Shown one piece after another: positions 53,160 to 61,676 of a stretch of DNA of 64,000 bases. The stretch spans positions 50,473 to 114,472 of the forward strand of contig JBALVY010000012.1 in assembly GCA_036960375.1 (NCBI GenBank), read 5' to 3'. Source of the stretch: CAWVSB01 sp036960375 (GTDB lineage: Bacteria; Pseudomonadota; Gammaproteobacteria; Pseudomonadales; CAWVSB01). The notes below the pieces were generated by a model. The model was not told the origin of the DNA, searched no databases, and was given only the letters and a program-made list of their open reading frames with translations. Within the stretch, counting starts at the first letter, position 1. Every line of letters begins with the position of its first letter. The translations under genes were made by a program, and so were the position numbers.

Positions 53160-53693
53160 TTACTTCTTCTTGGTCTCTTTACGACGAACATGCTCGTCAG
53201 CATAGCGAACACCTTTACCCTTGTAGGGCTCTGGCGGACGGTATGCGCGAATTTCCGCTGCAACTTGACCAACCTGCTGTTTATCCACGCCCGAAATAAC
53301 AATTTCTGTCTGGGTGGGGGTTTCCGCCTTGATACCTGCAGGCAATGTATAATCAACCGGATGGGAAAAACCCAAGGTCAGATTAAGCACATTCCCAGAT
53401 GTCTTAGCTCGATAACCAACGCCATTTAGCTGAAGCTTTTTCTCAAAGCCTTTGCTAACGCCGGTTACCATATTGTTTACCAGTACACGCATGGTGCCAG
53501 CCATAGCAGAAGCCGACTTGGCGCCATTGCGAGCAGCAAAGGTAAGCTGATTCTCTTCTTGTTTCACTTCCACGGTATCGTGAACAGTGAACTCAAGGTT
53601 TCCTTTACCACCCTTGACAGCAACTACCTGGCCGTTAAGTTTTACCTCAACGCCTGTGGGTATTACTACCGGTGTCTTTGCAACTCTTGACAT
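53160..53693 (-). CDS. rplF: 50S ribosomal protein L6
   Basis: A 177-residue protein with two repeated RNA-binding folds; starts MSRVAKTPVVIPTGVEVKLNG and contains PPEPYKGKGVRYADE near the C-terminus, the L6 signature. Lies near the sarcin-ricin loop. Confidence 0.97.
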   Translation of the reverse strand: MSRVAKTPVVIPTGVEVKLNGQVVAVKGGKGNLEFTVHDTVEVKQEENQLTFAARNGAKSASAMAGTMRVLVNNMVTGVSKGFEKKLQLNGVGYRAKTSGNVLNLTLGFSHPVDYTLPAGIKAETPTQTEIVISGVDKQQVGQVAAEIRAYRPPEPYKGKGVRYADEHVRRKETKKK

Positions 53694-53718
53694 AATCTTT
53701 TACCGTCCGAAATCGCTC

Positions 53719-54114
53719 TTAAAATACGGTGCACAGTACTTCGCCACCAACACCTGCAGCACGAGCTGCACGATCTGTCATCACACCTTGAGAGGTGGAG
53801 ACTATGGCGACACCCAGACCTGCACGAACACTCGGCAGATCTCCTTTTGCTGCGTAATGACGCAGACCAGGGCGACTGGCTCTTTTAATTTCTTCAATAA
53901 CCGCGCGGCCTTCGAAGTACTTAAGGTCGATGTTCATTTCGGGCTTGCCGTCGTTTTCGTCGACAGCAACGCCGTTAATGTAACCTTCGTCCTTTAACAC
54001 AGCGGCGACAGCCAGCTTGAGCTTGGAACTAGGCATACTAACCGTCTTCATCTGCGCCATTTGCGCGTTGCGAATTCTGGTTAGCATATCCGCCAAAGGA
54101 TCTTGCATGCTCAT
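53719..54114 (-). CDS. rpsH: 30S ribosomal protein S8
   Basis: A 131-residue 16S-binding protein: SMQDPLADMLTRIRNAQ at the start and VSTSQGVMTDRAARAAGVGGEVLC at the end are diagnostic. In E. coli it represses the spc operon at rplE; the same is possible here. Confidence 0.97.
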   Translation of the reverse strand: MSMQDPLADMLTRIRNAQMAQMKTVSMPSSKLKLAVAAVLKDEGYINGVAVDENDGKPEMNIDLKYFEGRAVIEEIKRASRPGLRHYAAKGDLPSVRAGLGVAIVSTSQGVMTDRAARAAGVGGEVLCTVF

Positions 54115-54144
54115 GATCTATATGCTCCTGAAAACATAGTTTGC

Positions 54145-54450
54145 CTACCAGCTGGACTTAACCAGACCTGGGACATCACCGCGCATTGCGGCTTCACGTA
54201 ACTTATTGCGGCAAAGGCCGAACTTGCGGTACACACCGTGAGGGCGACCAGTAATCGCACAGCGACGACGCTGACGAGTTGGGCCTGCATCACGCGGCAA
54301 TTTCTGTAGCGCTGCCTGTGCTTCCCAACGATCTTCATCAGAAGTTTCCTGACTCAGAATAGTTGCCTTAAGTTCAGCACGTCTAACTGCGAACTTGGCC
54401 ACTGTAAGTGCACGCTTTTTTTCACGCGCAATCATAGATTTCTTTGCCAT
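54145..54450 (-). CDS. rpsN: 30S ribosomal protein S14
   Basis: A 101-residue long, zinc-free form of S14 (C-terminal CAITGRPHGVYRKFGLCRNKLREAAMRGDVPGLVKSSW). Only two scattered cysteines are present, so no zinc ribbon. Confidence 0.97.
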   Translation of the reverse strand: MAKKSMIAREKKRALTVAKFAVRRAELKATILSQETSDEDRWEAQAALQKLPRDAGPTRQRRRCAITGRPHGVYRKFGLCRNKLREAAMRGDVPGLVKSSW

Positions 54451-54462
54451 GCTATATGCCTC

Positions 54463-55002
54463 TTAATTCCTGAAAGGGAAGTTAAACGCCCGTAACAGGG
54501 CACGACCTTCATCATCGTTACGCGCTGTAGTGGTAATAACCACATCCATGCCGCGCAGTTTATCAACCTGATCATAATCGATCTCAGGAAAGATGATCTG
54601 CTCAGTAACGCCCATGGCAAAATTGCCGCGGCCGTCAAACTGTTTTGAGCTCACTCCACGGAAATCACGAATCCGGGGAATAGAAATTGAGATCAAACGG
54701 TCCAGGAACTCATACATGCGATCAGATCGCAGAGTTACTTTCGCGCCAATCGGCCAACCGTCACGTACCTTGAACGCAGCTATAGACTTACGCGCTTTGG
54801 TAACTACCGGCTTTTGACCAGTAATCTGAACCAAGTCGCGAGTCGCGTGCTCCAATACTTTCTTGTCACCAAGAGCTTCACCAAGACCCATATTAAGGGT
54901 AATTTTGGTAATGCGGGGCACTTCCATCACGTTATCAAGACCAAGCTCTTCTTTCAGCTTGGCACGTAACTCACTATCGTAAACTTCTTTCAACCTTGCC
55001 AT
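54463..55002 (-). CDS. rplE: 50S ribosomal protein L5
   Basis: A 179-residue 5S rRNA-binding protein, starting MARLKEVYDSELRAKL; IFPEIDYDQVDKLRGMDVVITTTA is diagnostic. ATG 55002 is the family start; the frame is open 25 codons further but that would overlap rplX. Confidence 0.97.
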   Translation of the reverse strand: MARLKEVYDSELRAKLKEELGLDNVMEVPRITKITLNMGLGEALGDKKVLEHATRDLVQITGQKPVVTKARKSIAAFKVRDGWPIGAKVTLRSDRMYEFLDRLISISIPRIRDFRGVSSKQFDGRGNFAMGVTEQIIFPEIDYDQVDKLRGMDVVITTTARNDDEGRALLRAFNFPFRN

Positions 55003-55024
55003 TATACTTACCTTCAGCCTCAGC

Positions 55025-55339
55025 TTACGCGTCAATCGCTTCGCCGGTAGATTTGAAGACGCGAGTCTTCTTGTCACCGTCGACTTTAATTCCTACGCGA
55101 TCAGCTTTGTTTGTTGCACTGTTATAAATGGCAACATTCGAAATCTGTATCGGCGCCTCTTTCTCGATGATGCCACCAGCTACACCCGCTTGCGGGTTTG
55201 GCTTGGTATGCTTCTTCACCATATTGATGCCTGATACCATCACGCGCTTGTCGTTCAGTATCTTGACGATCTTGCCTCGCTTGCCTTTATCACGGCCCGC
55301 AATCACGATCACATCATCATCAGTTTTAATCTTACGCAT
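55025..55339 (-). CDS. rplX: 50S ribosomal protein L24
   Basis: A 104-residue assembly-initiator protein with a KOW motif (DDVIVIAGRDKGKRGKIVKIL). ATG 55339 with GAGG upstream is chosen over TTG two codons earlier. Confidence 0.97.
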   Translation of the reverse strand: MRKIKTDDDVIVIAGRDKGKRGKIVKILNDKRVMVSGINMVKKHTKPNPQAGVAGGIIEKEAPIQISNVAIYNSATNKADRVGIKVDGDKKTRVFKSTGEAIDA

Positions 55340-55366
55340 TTCCAACCTCGGTATGTCTTGGCCCGC

Positions 55367-55735
55367 TTAGAGTACTTCGGGAGCAAGCGAGATAATTTTC
55401 ATGAACTTCTCAGACCGCAACTCACGAGTTACTGGTCCAAAAATCCGAGTACCAATAGGCTGCTGGTTCGCGTTCAAAAGAACGGCAGCGTTATCGTCAA
55501 ACTTGATCAGTGAACCGTCAGCACGACGCACACCTTTCCTGGTTCGAACAACAACCGCATCCATAACCTGACCTTTTTTGACCTTACCACGAGGAATTGC
55601 TTCCTTGACGGTCACTTTGATCAGATCACCCACACCAGCATAACGACGGTGTGAGCCACCCAGTACTTTGATACACATAACGCGGCGTGCGCCACTGTTA
55701 TCTGCTACTTGTAAATATGATTCTGTCTGTATCAT
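55367..55735 (-). CDS. rplN: 50S ribosomal protein L14
   Basis: A 122-residue protein beginning MIQTESYLQVADNSGARRVMCIKVLGG, the L14 hallmark. First gene of the spc group, 42 bp after rpsQ. Confidence 0.98.
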   Translation of the reverse strand: MIQTESYLQVADNSGARRVMCIKVLGGSHRRYAGVGDLIKVTVKEAIPRGKVKKGQVMDAVVVRTRKGVRRADGSLIKFDDNAAVLLNANQQPIGTRIFGPVTRELRSEKFMKIISLAPEVL

Positions 55736-55777
55736 GTTCTAACTCCGCTGCCGTAATGGCCGGCTTCAATTTGCGCT

Positions 55778-56041
55778 CTAAACCAGGGCAGCTTGACCTT
55801 CGATACTTACCAAATTCCAGGTCTTGGTCTTTGAGTAAGGACGAGTTTCCTGGATAGTGACTACGTCACCTGCTTTACACTGATTTGTTTCATCATGTGC
55901 ATGCAGCTTGGTTGAACGGGTAATGTACTTGCCATATACCGGGTGCTTAACACGTCGCTCAACCAGCACAGTAATGGTTTTATCCATTTTGTCGCTGACT
56001 ACTTTGCCGGTTACTGTCCGGACACTGTTTTGCTCTGCCAT
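55778..56041 (-). CDS. rpsQ: 30S ribosomal protein S17
   Basis: An 87-residue OB-fold protein (RTVTGKVVSDKMDKTITVLVERRVKHPVYGKYI). Last gene of the S10 group; 1 bp after rpmC. Confidence 0.97.
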   Translation of the reverse strand: MAEQNSVRTVTGKVVSDKMDKTITVLVERRVKHPVYGKYITRSTKLHAHDETNQCKAGDVVTIQETRPYSKTKTWNLVSIEGQAALV

Positions 56042-56042
56042 C

Positions 56043-56246
56043 TTAGTTACCTGCCTTCTGAGTCAGTACGCTTTTTACTCGAGCAATATCACGTCGAGCT
56101 GCTTTCAGCAGATGGGTTTGACCCAGCTGACCAGTAGCAAGCTGTGTGCGCAATTTAAATTGTGCTTCACGCAGCTTAAGCAGTTCGGTATTAAGCTCTT
56201 CGACCGACTTGCCGCGTAATTCGGCTGTTTTCTCGGCTGCTTTCAT
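56043..56246 (-). CDS. rpmC: 50S ribosomal protein L29
   Basis: A 67-residue two-helix protein (ELRGKSVEELNTELLKLREAQFKLR) at the tunnel exit, a docking site for chaperones. Its ATG overlaps the rplP stop by 1 bp. Confidence 0.96.
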   Translation of the reverse strand: MKAAEKTAELRGKSVEELNTELLKLREAQFKLRTQLATGQLGQTHLLKAARRDIARVKSVLTQKAGN

Positions 56247-56656
56247 TACATCACCGTCCTTCTAACAAAGGTGGTTGTCAATGGTAGCTTGGCGGCAGCG
56301 AGAGCAAATGCTTCGCGGGCCAACTCTTCAGATACACCTTCTACCTCGTACAAAACGCGGCCAGGCTGACACTGTACTACCCAATATTCAACATTACCCT
56401 TACCTTTACCTTGACGTACTTCCAAAGGCTTCTTGGTAATGGGCTTATCCGGGAAGACCCGAATCCAAATTTTTCCGCCACGCTTAATGTGACGAGTCAT
56501 AGCACGACGTGCTGCTTCGATCTGACGAGCAGTTATACGTCCGCGACCGGTTGCTTTCAGGCCAAACTCACCGAAAGAAACTTTCGAGCCACGTGCCAGG
56601 CCGCGGTTGCGACCTTTCATCTGCTTACGATATTTTGTACGCTTTGGCTGTAACAT
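56246..56656 (-). CDS. rplP: 50S ribosomal protein L16
   Basis: A 136-residue protein: MLQPKRTKYRKQMKGRNRGLARG at the start. Organises the A-site region of 23S rRNA. 12 bp after rpsC. Confidence 0.97.
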   Translation of the reverse strand: MLQPKRTKYRKQMKGRNRGLARGSKVSFGEFGLKATGRGRITARQIEAARRAMTRHIKRGGKIWIRVFPDKPITKKPLEVRQGKGKGNVEYWVVQCQPGRVLYEVEGVSEELAREAFALAAAKLPLTTTFVRRTVM

Positions 56657-56668
56657 CTGACAAACCCT

Positions 56669-57340
56669 TTATTGTGCGGCTGCTTTCGAGCTGCCTTTAG
56701 ATGCATCCTGAGTATCCAGAATCTCACCCTTAAATATCCAAACCTTGACACCAATAATGCCGTAGGTAGTCGCGGCCTCATAGGTCGCGTAATCGATGTC
56801 TGCACGAAGTGTATGCAGAGGCACACGGCCTTCACGATACCATTCGGTACGAGCAATTTCTGCTCCGCCAACACGACCACTAACCTGAATCTTGATGCCC
56901 TGTGCACCTTGGCGCAAAGCATTCTGTACCACACGCTTCATAGCGCGGCGGAACATAACACGACGTTCGAGCTGCTGCGCTACATTTTGCGCTACCAACT
57001 TGGCGTCCAGATCCGGCTTGCGAATCTCTTCGATGTTGATTTGCACCGGCACGCCCATCATCTCTGTCAGCTCGCGACGTAGCTTGTCTACATCTTCGCC
57101 CTTTTTACCAATCACAACGCCTGGACGGGCGGCGTGAATTGTAATGCGGGCAGTAGCCGCTGGACGCTCAATCACTACACGACTTACAGAAGCGTGTGCG
57201 AGTTTCTTTTCGATATACTCACGCACCTGCAGATCATTGATCAGGTTCTTGGCATAGCCCGTCTTGTCGGCATACCACACTGAATTGTGGTCTTTAATTA
57301 TACCGAGGCGGATGCCGATCGGGTGTACTTTCTGACCCAT
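56669..57340 (-). CDS. rpsC: 30S ribosomal protein S3
   Basis: A 223-residue protein starting MGQKVHPIGIRLGIIKDHNSVWYA; the KH domain has VVIGKKGEDVDKL (GXXG loop). Part of the mRNA entry tunnel with S4 and S5. Confidence 0.98.
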   Translation of the reverse strand: MGQKVHPIGIRLGIIKDHNSVWYADKTGYAKNLINDLQVREYIEKKLAHASVSRVVIERPAATARITIHAARPGVVIGKKGEDVDKLRRELTEMMGVPVQINIEEIRKPDLDAKLVAQNVAQQLERRVMFRRAMKRVVQNALRQGAQGIKIQVSGRVGGAEIARTEWYREGRVPLHTLRADIDYATYEAATTYGIIGVKVWIFKGEILDTQDASKGSSKAAAQ

Positions 57341-57360
57341 CTGGTCGTCTCCTGAAGCCT

Positions 57361-57693
57361 TTAGCTATCTGAAACTTGAACGGTGATATGACAACTACGC
57401 TTTAGAATACGATCAGCCCGGCCTTTGGCCCGCGGCTTAATGCGCTTCATAGTCATACCTTCATCTACGAAGATGGTGGATATTCGCAACTCATCAATGT
57501 CAGCACCTTCATTGTGCTCAGCATTGGCGATGGCAGAATCCAGCACCTTCTTTACGATATCAGCGCCTTTCTTTGTGCTAAAACTCAGCACATTGAGGGC
57601 TTCCTCTATCGACTTACCACGAATTTGGTCGGCAACAAGGCGAGCCTTTTGCGCTGAAATACGCGCGCCTCTCAATTTTGCAGATACGATCAT
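57361..57693 (-). CDS. rplV: 50S ribosomal protein L22
   Basis: A 110-residue protein (SAQKARLVADQIRGKSIEEALNVL; beta hairpin with MKRIKPRAKGRADRILKRSCH) lining the exit tunnel, where macrolide-resistance changes occur in relatives. Confidence 0.97.
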   Translation of the reverse strand: MIVSAKLRGARISAQKARLVADQIRGKSIEEALNVLSFSTKKGADIVKKVLDSAIANAEHNEGADIDELRISTIFVDEGMTMKRIKPRAKGRADRILKRSCHITVQVSDS

Positions 57694-57713
57694 CTCTCTA
57701 TCCTCTGCAGCGC

Positions 57714-57989
57714 TTAGCGCTTAACCTTCTTGTCTGCCACATGACCTCGATAGGTCCGCGTGGCAGCAAATTCACCTAATTTATGACCAACCATGTCTTC
57801 GGTAACAAATACCGGTACATGCTGACGGCCGTTATGAACCGCGATAGTCAACCCAACCATTTCCGGAAATATCGTTGACCGGCGAGACCAGGTCTTGATT
57901 GGTCGCTTGTCTTTGTTTTCCAGTGCCGTCTCAACCTTCGATAGTAAATGAAGGTCGATGAACGGTCCTTTTTTCAGTGAACGGGGCAC
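57714..57989 (-). CDS. rpsS: 30S ribosomal protein S19
   Basis: A 91-residue head protein: MPRSLKKGPFIDLHLL and GHKLGEFAATRTYRGH are diagnostic. Confidence 0.98.
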   Translation of the reverse strand: MPRSLKKGPFIDLHLLSKVETALENKDKRPIKTWSRRSTIFPEMVGLTIAVHNGRQHVPVFVTEDMVGHKLGEFAATRTYRGHVADKKVKR

Positions 57990-58027
57990 AAATATATCCT
58001 CACTTTAAACCAGTAACACGGGGCTAA

Positions 58028-58855
58028 TTATTTCTTGCCACGGCGGCGTACAATCAAACTGTCTGTACGCTTATTTTTACGTGTCTTGTAACCCTTGGTA
58101 GGCACACCCCAAGGCGTCACGGGATGACGACCACCTGAAGTCTTACCTTCACCACCACCATGCGGGTGATCAACCGGGTTCATCGCAACACCGCGAACCG
58201 TAGGACGCACACCGCGCCAGCGGCTAGCTCCTGCCTTACCCAGTGAACGCAAACTGTGCTCACTGTTTGATACTTCACCCAAAGTCGCGCGACAATCTGC
58301 TAACACTTTGCGCATTTCGCCGGAGCGTAAACGCAGAGTGGCATACTGACCATCACGAGCAACCAACTGAGCAGAAGTACCGGCACTACGTGCAATCTGT
58401 GCACCTTTGCCAGGCTTTAACTCAACACAATGCACAACACTACCCAAAGGGATGTTACGCAAAGGCAGCGAATTGCCATCTTTGATTGGGGCTGCATCAC
58501 CAGACTGTACTTGATCGCCTGATTTCATACCCTTGGAAGCAATCACGTAGCGACGCTCACCATCGGCATACAACAGCAACGCAATATTAGCGGTACGGTT
58601 GGGATCGTATTCCAGGCGTTCAACTTTGGCTGGTATGCCATCCTTGTTACGCTTGAAATCGACAAGACGATAATGCTGCTTGTGACCACCACCAATATGA
58701 CGGGTAGTGATGCGTCCAGTGTTATTACGACCACCAGACTTTGATTTCTTTTCCAACAAACTCTTGTGCGGTGCACCTTTATGTAGATCAGGGTTTACTA
58801 CCTTGACTACAAAACGACGTCCCGGAGAAGTTGGTTTTGCTTTTACAATTGCCAT
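58028..58855 (-). CDS. rplB: 50S ribosomal protein L2
   Basis: A 275-residue protein needed for subunit joining and peptidyl transfer; RGVAMNPVDHPHGGGEGKTSGG carries the conserved histidine loop. 15 bp after rplW. Confidence 0.98.
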   Translation of the reverse strand: MAIVKAKPTSPGRRFVVKVVNPDLHKGAPHKSLLEKKSKSGGRNNTGRITTRHIGGGHKQHYRLVDFKRNKDGIPAKVERLEYDPNRTANIALLLYADGERRYVIASKGMKSGDQVQSGDAAPIKDGNSLPLRNIPLGSVVHCVELKPGKGAQIARSAGTSAQLVARDGQYATLRLRSGEMRKVLADCRATLGEVSNSEHSLRSLGKAGASRWRGVRPTVRGVAMNPVDHPHGGGEGKTSGGRHPVTPWGVPTKGYKTRKNKRTDSLIVRRRGKK

Positions 58856-58870
58856 AATCCCAAACTCCTC

Positions 58871-59167
58871 TTATGCGCCCAGCGTAAAGTCGATGTCTTG
58901 ACCCGCTTCAAGTGTGACATAGGCCTTTTTCCAACTGGCCTTACGTACGGAACCGTAACGGTTACGCTTAACCTTGCCTTTAACATTCAAGGTTGCAACA
59001 CTCTTAACTTTCACTTCAAACAGCTGCTCAACGGCTTTCTTAACTTCAAGCTTGGTCGCATCGACCGACACTTTGAAAACCACCTGATTATGAGCCTCAG
59101 ATACGTTAGCTGTTTTCTCGGAAATGTGCGGTGCTACCAGCACGGTAAATATGCGCTCCTGGTTCAT
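58871..59167 (-). CDS. rplW: 50S ribosomal protein L23
   Basis: A 98-residue exit-site protein that docks trigger factor and SRP (VLVAPHISEKTANVSEAHNQVVFKV). Its start overlaps the rplD stop by 4 bp. Confidence 0.97.
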   Translation of the reverse strand: MNQERIFTVLVAPHISEKTANVSEAHNQVVFKVSVDATKLEVKKAVEQLFEVKVKSVATLNVKGKVKRNRYGSVRKASWKKAYVTLEAGQDIDFTLGA

Positions 59168-59784
59168 CCCAGCATCTCCTCAATTTTCTTCAGAGCCGCT
59201 ACTGTAACCACGACAGTGTCGTTGGCTACCAGACTAACCGGATCGATACCTATCACGTCAGTCACATCAACCTTATGCAGGTTGCGTGAGGACAGGTATA
59301 AAGCCTCATCAAGATCTTCTGTAACGATCAATGCGCGCTGAAGACCCATATCGGCTAGCTTCTGCACCAGCACCTTGGTTTTAGCGCCTTCAACAGCAAA
59401 CTCTTCAACTATTACAAGACGCTCGCTGCGAGCCAACTCGGACCATATGGACCTCATGGCGGCGCGGTACATCTTACGATTTACTTTATGCGAATGATCT
59501 TGTGGCTTGGCGGCAAAAGTGACACCACCGGAGCGCCAAATTGGGCTGCGGATAGTACCTGCACGAGCGCGGCCCGTACCTTTTTGACGCCAGGGCTTCT
59601 TACCGCCACCACGAACTTCTGCACGAGTCTTCTGGGCACGAGTACCCTGACGACGGCCGGCTAAGTAGGCAGTAACAACCTGATGTACCAGATCTTCGTT
59701 AAAATCTTTTGCAAATGCCGCGTCAGATACTTCTATCGTTCCGCTGGCTGCCCCATCTGTGGGCGACGCAATATTAAGCTGCAT
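59164..59784 (-). CDS. rplD: 50S ribosomal protein L4
   Basis: A 206-residue protein; the extended loop GGGKKPWRQKGTGRARAGTIRSP reaches the exit tunnel. In E. coli, L4 also represses the S10 operon through the leader; a similar leader was not established here. Confidence 0.97.
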   Translation of the reverse strand: MQLNIASPTDGAASGTIEVSDAAFAKDFNEDLVHQVVTAYLAGRRQGTRAQKTRAEVRGGGKKPWRQKGTGRARAGTIRSPIWRSGGVTFAAKPQDHSHKVNRKMYRAAMRSIWSELARSERLVIVEEFAVEGAKTKVLVQKLADMGLQRALIVTEDLDEALYLSSRNLHKVDVTDVIGIDPVSLVANDTVVVTVAALKKIEEMLG

Positions 59785-59795
59785 TGTCTGACCCC

Positions 59796-60431
59796 TTAGG
59801 ATTTCGCCGCAGGACGCACGAGCACATCACCGCCATTAGCACCAGGGACTGCGCCCTTGACCAACAACAGATTGCGTTCAGCATCTACGCGAACAATTTC
59901 AAGACTTTCAACAGTGACGCGCTCGGCACCCATGTGACCGGACATTTTCTTGCCCTTCCAAACACGACCTGGTGTCTGGTTTTGTCCAATGGAACCATTT
60001 GAGCGGTGAGCCAGCGAGTTACCGTGGGTCATATCCTGAGTTGAGAAGTTCCAGCGCTTGATACCGCCCTGAAAACCCTTACCCTTAGATGTACCCGTAA
60101 CGTCTACCTTCTGACCAGCTTCAAAAGCTGTAACCGACAACTCGCCACCAATCGCAACTTCTTCGGATTTGCCTTCAAGGCGAAATTCCCACAAGCCACG
60201 ACCAGCTTCAGTTCCGGCCTTTGCATAATGGCCAGCAAGCGGTTTGGTCACGCGCGATACACGACGCGTTCCGGTAGTGACCTGCACGGCTTCATAACCG
60301 TCGGTATCAGCTGATTTGATTTGAGTTATGCGATTGGGCTCAGCCTCAATCACAGTGACGGGTATTGATACGCCGTCGTCGGTAAAAATGCGAGTCATAC
60401 CGCATTTGCGCCCGACTATTCCAATAGTCAT
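59796..60431 (-). CDS. rplC: 50S ribosomal protein L3
   Basis: A 211-residue protein: IGIVGRKCGMTRIF at the start and the loop KRWNFSTQDMTHGNSLAHRSNGSIGQ near the peptidyl-transferase centre, which carries the Gln methylated in relatives. 108 bp after rpsJ. Confidence 0.97.
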   Translation of the reverse strand: MTIGIVGRKCGMTRIFTDDGVSIPVTVIEAEPNRITQIKSADTDGYEAVQVTTGTRRVSRVTKPLAGHYAKAGTEAGRGLWEFRLEGKSEEVAIGGELSVTAFEAGQKVDVTGTSKGKGFQGGIKRWNFSTQDMTHGNSLAHRSNGSIGQNQTPGRVWKGKKMSGHMGAERVTVESLEIVRVDAERNLLLVKGAVPGANGGDVLVRPAAKS

Positions 60432-60539
60432 TTTCTATAACCTCTCGTGTATGGGGCTCTAACCCGCTATGGCCGCAAACGTCTTTCAACAACTGCGTCA
60501 CACCGCAAGCCCCACCATGCAGGGCTCAGTCTTTGGTGG

Positions 60540-60851
60540 TTAACCGAGACTGATTTGAACTTCGACACCAGCTGCCAGATCGAGCTTCATCAATGAATCA
60601 ACAGTTTTTTCTGTTGGCTCAATGATGTCGAGCAGGCGCTTGTGCGTACGAATTTCGTACTGATCTCGTGCATCCTTATTGACATGCGGTGAGATAAGTA
60701 CGGTAAACTTCTCTTTTTTCGTGGGTAACGGGATAGGACCGCGCACTTGTGCGCCAGTACGTTTGGCAGTCTCTACAATCTCTTGTGTAGACTGGTCAAT
60801 TAAGCGGTGATCAAAGGCCTTAAGACGAATTCTAATCCGTTGGTTTTGCAT
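60540..60851 (-). CDS. rpsJ: 30S ribosomal protein S10
   Basis: A 103-residue protein, also the antitermination factor NusE. IRIRLKAFDHRLIDQSTQEIVETAKRTGA and VRGPIPLPTKKEKFTVLISPHVNKDARDQYEIRTHKR are diagnostic. First gene of the S10 operon; unusually, tuf is not its immediate upstream neighbour. Confidence 0.98.
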   Translation of the reverse strand: MQNQRIRIRLKAFDHRLIDQSTQEIVETAKRTGAQVRGPIPLPTKKEKFTVLISPHVNKDARDQYEIRTHKRLLDIIEPTEKTVDSLMKLDLAAGVEVQISLG

Positions 60852-60930
60852 TTAATCCACACTCCATACTGCTAAATCGTTAAAGAACCAAGGCATACCC
60901 GCTAGGAGTACCCCCTAAAAAAGAGTGCGC

Positions 60931-60959
60931 ATTCTAATGACGGAGCAACTGAGTGTCAA
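60931..60959 (-). promoter_or_regulatory. S10 operon promoter
   Basis: On the minus strand: perfect -35 TTGACA (60959-60954), 17-bp spacer and TAGAAT (60936-60931), about 80 bp before rpsJ. It would drive the ribosomal cluster independently of tuf. Confidence 0.8.
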
Positions 60960-61330
60960 CGCATATATACAAATAAACCAAGGTATTTACAGCTAGCCAG
61001 CAGAGCACCACCTATGAACAACCATCAAGCGGGCGAATAAGTGGCAAAGCGCCTCTGCTACGCACAACAAAACACCCCATAAAGGCCGCTAAACCTATGT
61101 TTTATAACGTATATCTTGAGAACCTCAAGCGCTACGCGCAATGCCGCTCCAATACTGGCTCAACATGTAAGCTCAACGCCCCAGATAGAGACAAGACAGG
61201 CAGCATCTTAAATCACCGATCTAAGGCTGTCCTTTGTGTTTTCCACACAGAAGGAACCTGGTTCAGCCAGACAAAGAACCAGAGGGCAGACAAAGGGACT
61301 TCGTACTCGGCGCGACTAATAATGACTCTC

Positions 61331-61444
61331 CGGCAACGATCGCTAGCTTGGTGGTATATTTTGACGCCTTTAGATCCAGCATGTCTGAGCGCAGCGAGTT
61401 CTGGATCGGTCAAAAAACCGCCGGCGAGCTAGCGATCGTTGCCG
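61331..61444 (+). repeat. Nested inverted-repeat element, copy 11 (short, two bulges missing)
   Basis: Plus orientation. The outer stem is only 7 bp (CGGCAAC/GTTGCCG) and is continuous with the box stem GATCGC/GCGATC and AGCT: the AATCA and GNTTA stretches are absent. The third unpaired stretch CGCCTTTA (61365-61372), core GATCCAG 61373-61379/CTGGATC 61401-61407 and apex TCTGAGC-GCA-GCGAGTT are intact. Confidence 0.8.
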
Positions 61445-61634
61445 CAAAGTGATTTTTCGGTCAAACCGGCCAGGTGGCAATAACCGCAAAAATAGCTAGA
61501 TTACTGCTGTCAAATGCACCCCAAATAGACCAATAATGACGCGCAAAATTCAGCCTTCTATATATAGTCCGATATTTTGACTTATTTACACCAAATATAG
61601 TGATATAGCTGTTCATTAAATGATCGGCATTCTG

Positions 61635-61640
61635 TATAAT
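61635..61640 (+). promoter_or_regulatory. Probable fusA2 -10 box
   Basis: Perfect TATAAT, 36 bp upstream of the fusA2 start in AT-rich DNA; the -35 (TTCATT, 17-bp spacing) is poor. Confidence 0.5.
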
Positions 61641-61676
61641 CCGCGCATTTTTCACCCTGCCTAATCGAGCACCATA

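Larger units (their letters stand above)
60852..61676. other. 825-bp divergent gap rpsJ / fusA2
   Basis: It holds the rpsJ promoter (60931-60959), a hairpin element (61331-61444), a sequence TTTTCCACACAGAAGG (61239-61254) like the leader of other elements, and an AT-rich fusA2 promoter region. No coding sequence is supported. Confidence 0.75.

Noticed and set aside
60852..61330. Possible tRNA or small RNA genes in the rpsJ-fusA2 gap
   Set aside because: No cloverleaf or strong promoter-terminator pair could be made out beyond the rpsJ promoter.
21929..61444. Reading the nested hairpin elements as ordinary Rho-independent terminators
   Set aside because: None has a T tract at the base of the stem, two gaps that hold them are between divergent genes, and real terminators (e.g. 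37371-37396, 47055-47090) are present separately.
21929..61444. Integron attC array
   Set aside because: The one-sided bulges recall attC sites, but there are no gene cassettes between copies, no integrase gene in the window, no recognisable RYYYAAC/GTTRRRY pairs at fixed places, and the flanking genes are core genes in conserved order.
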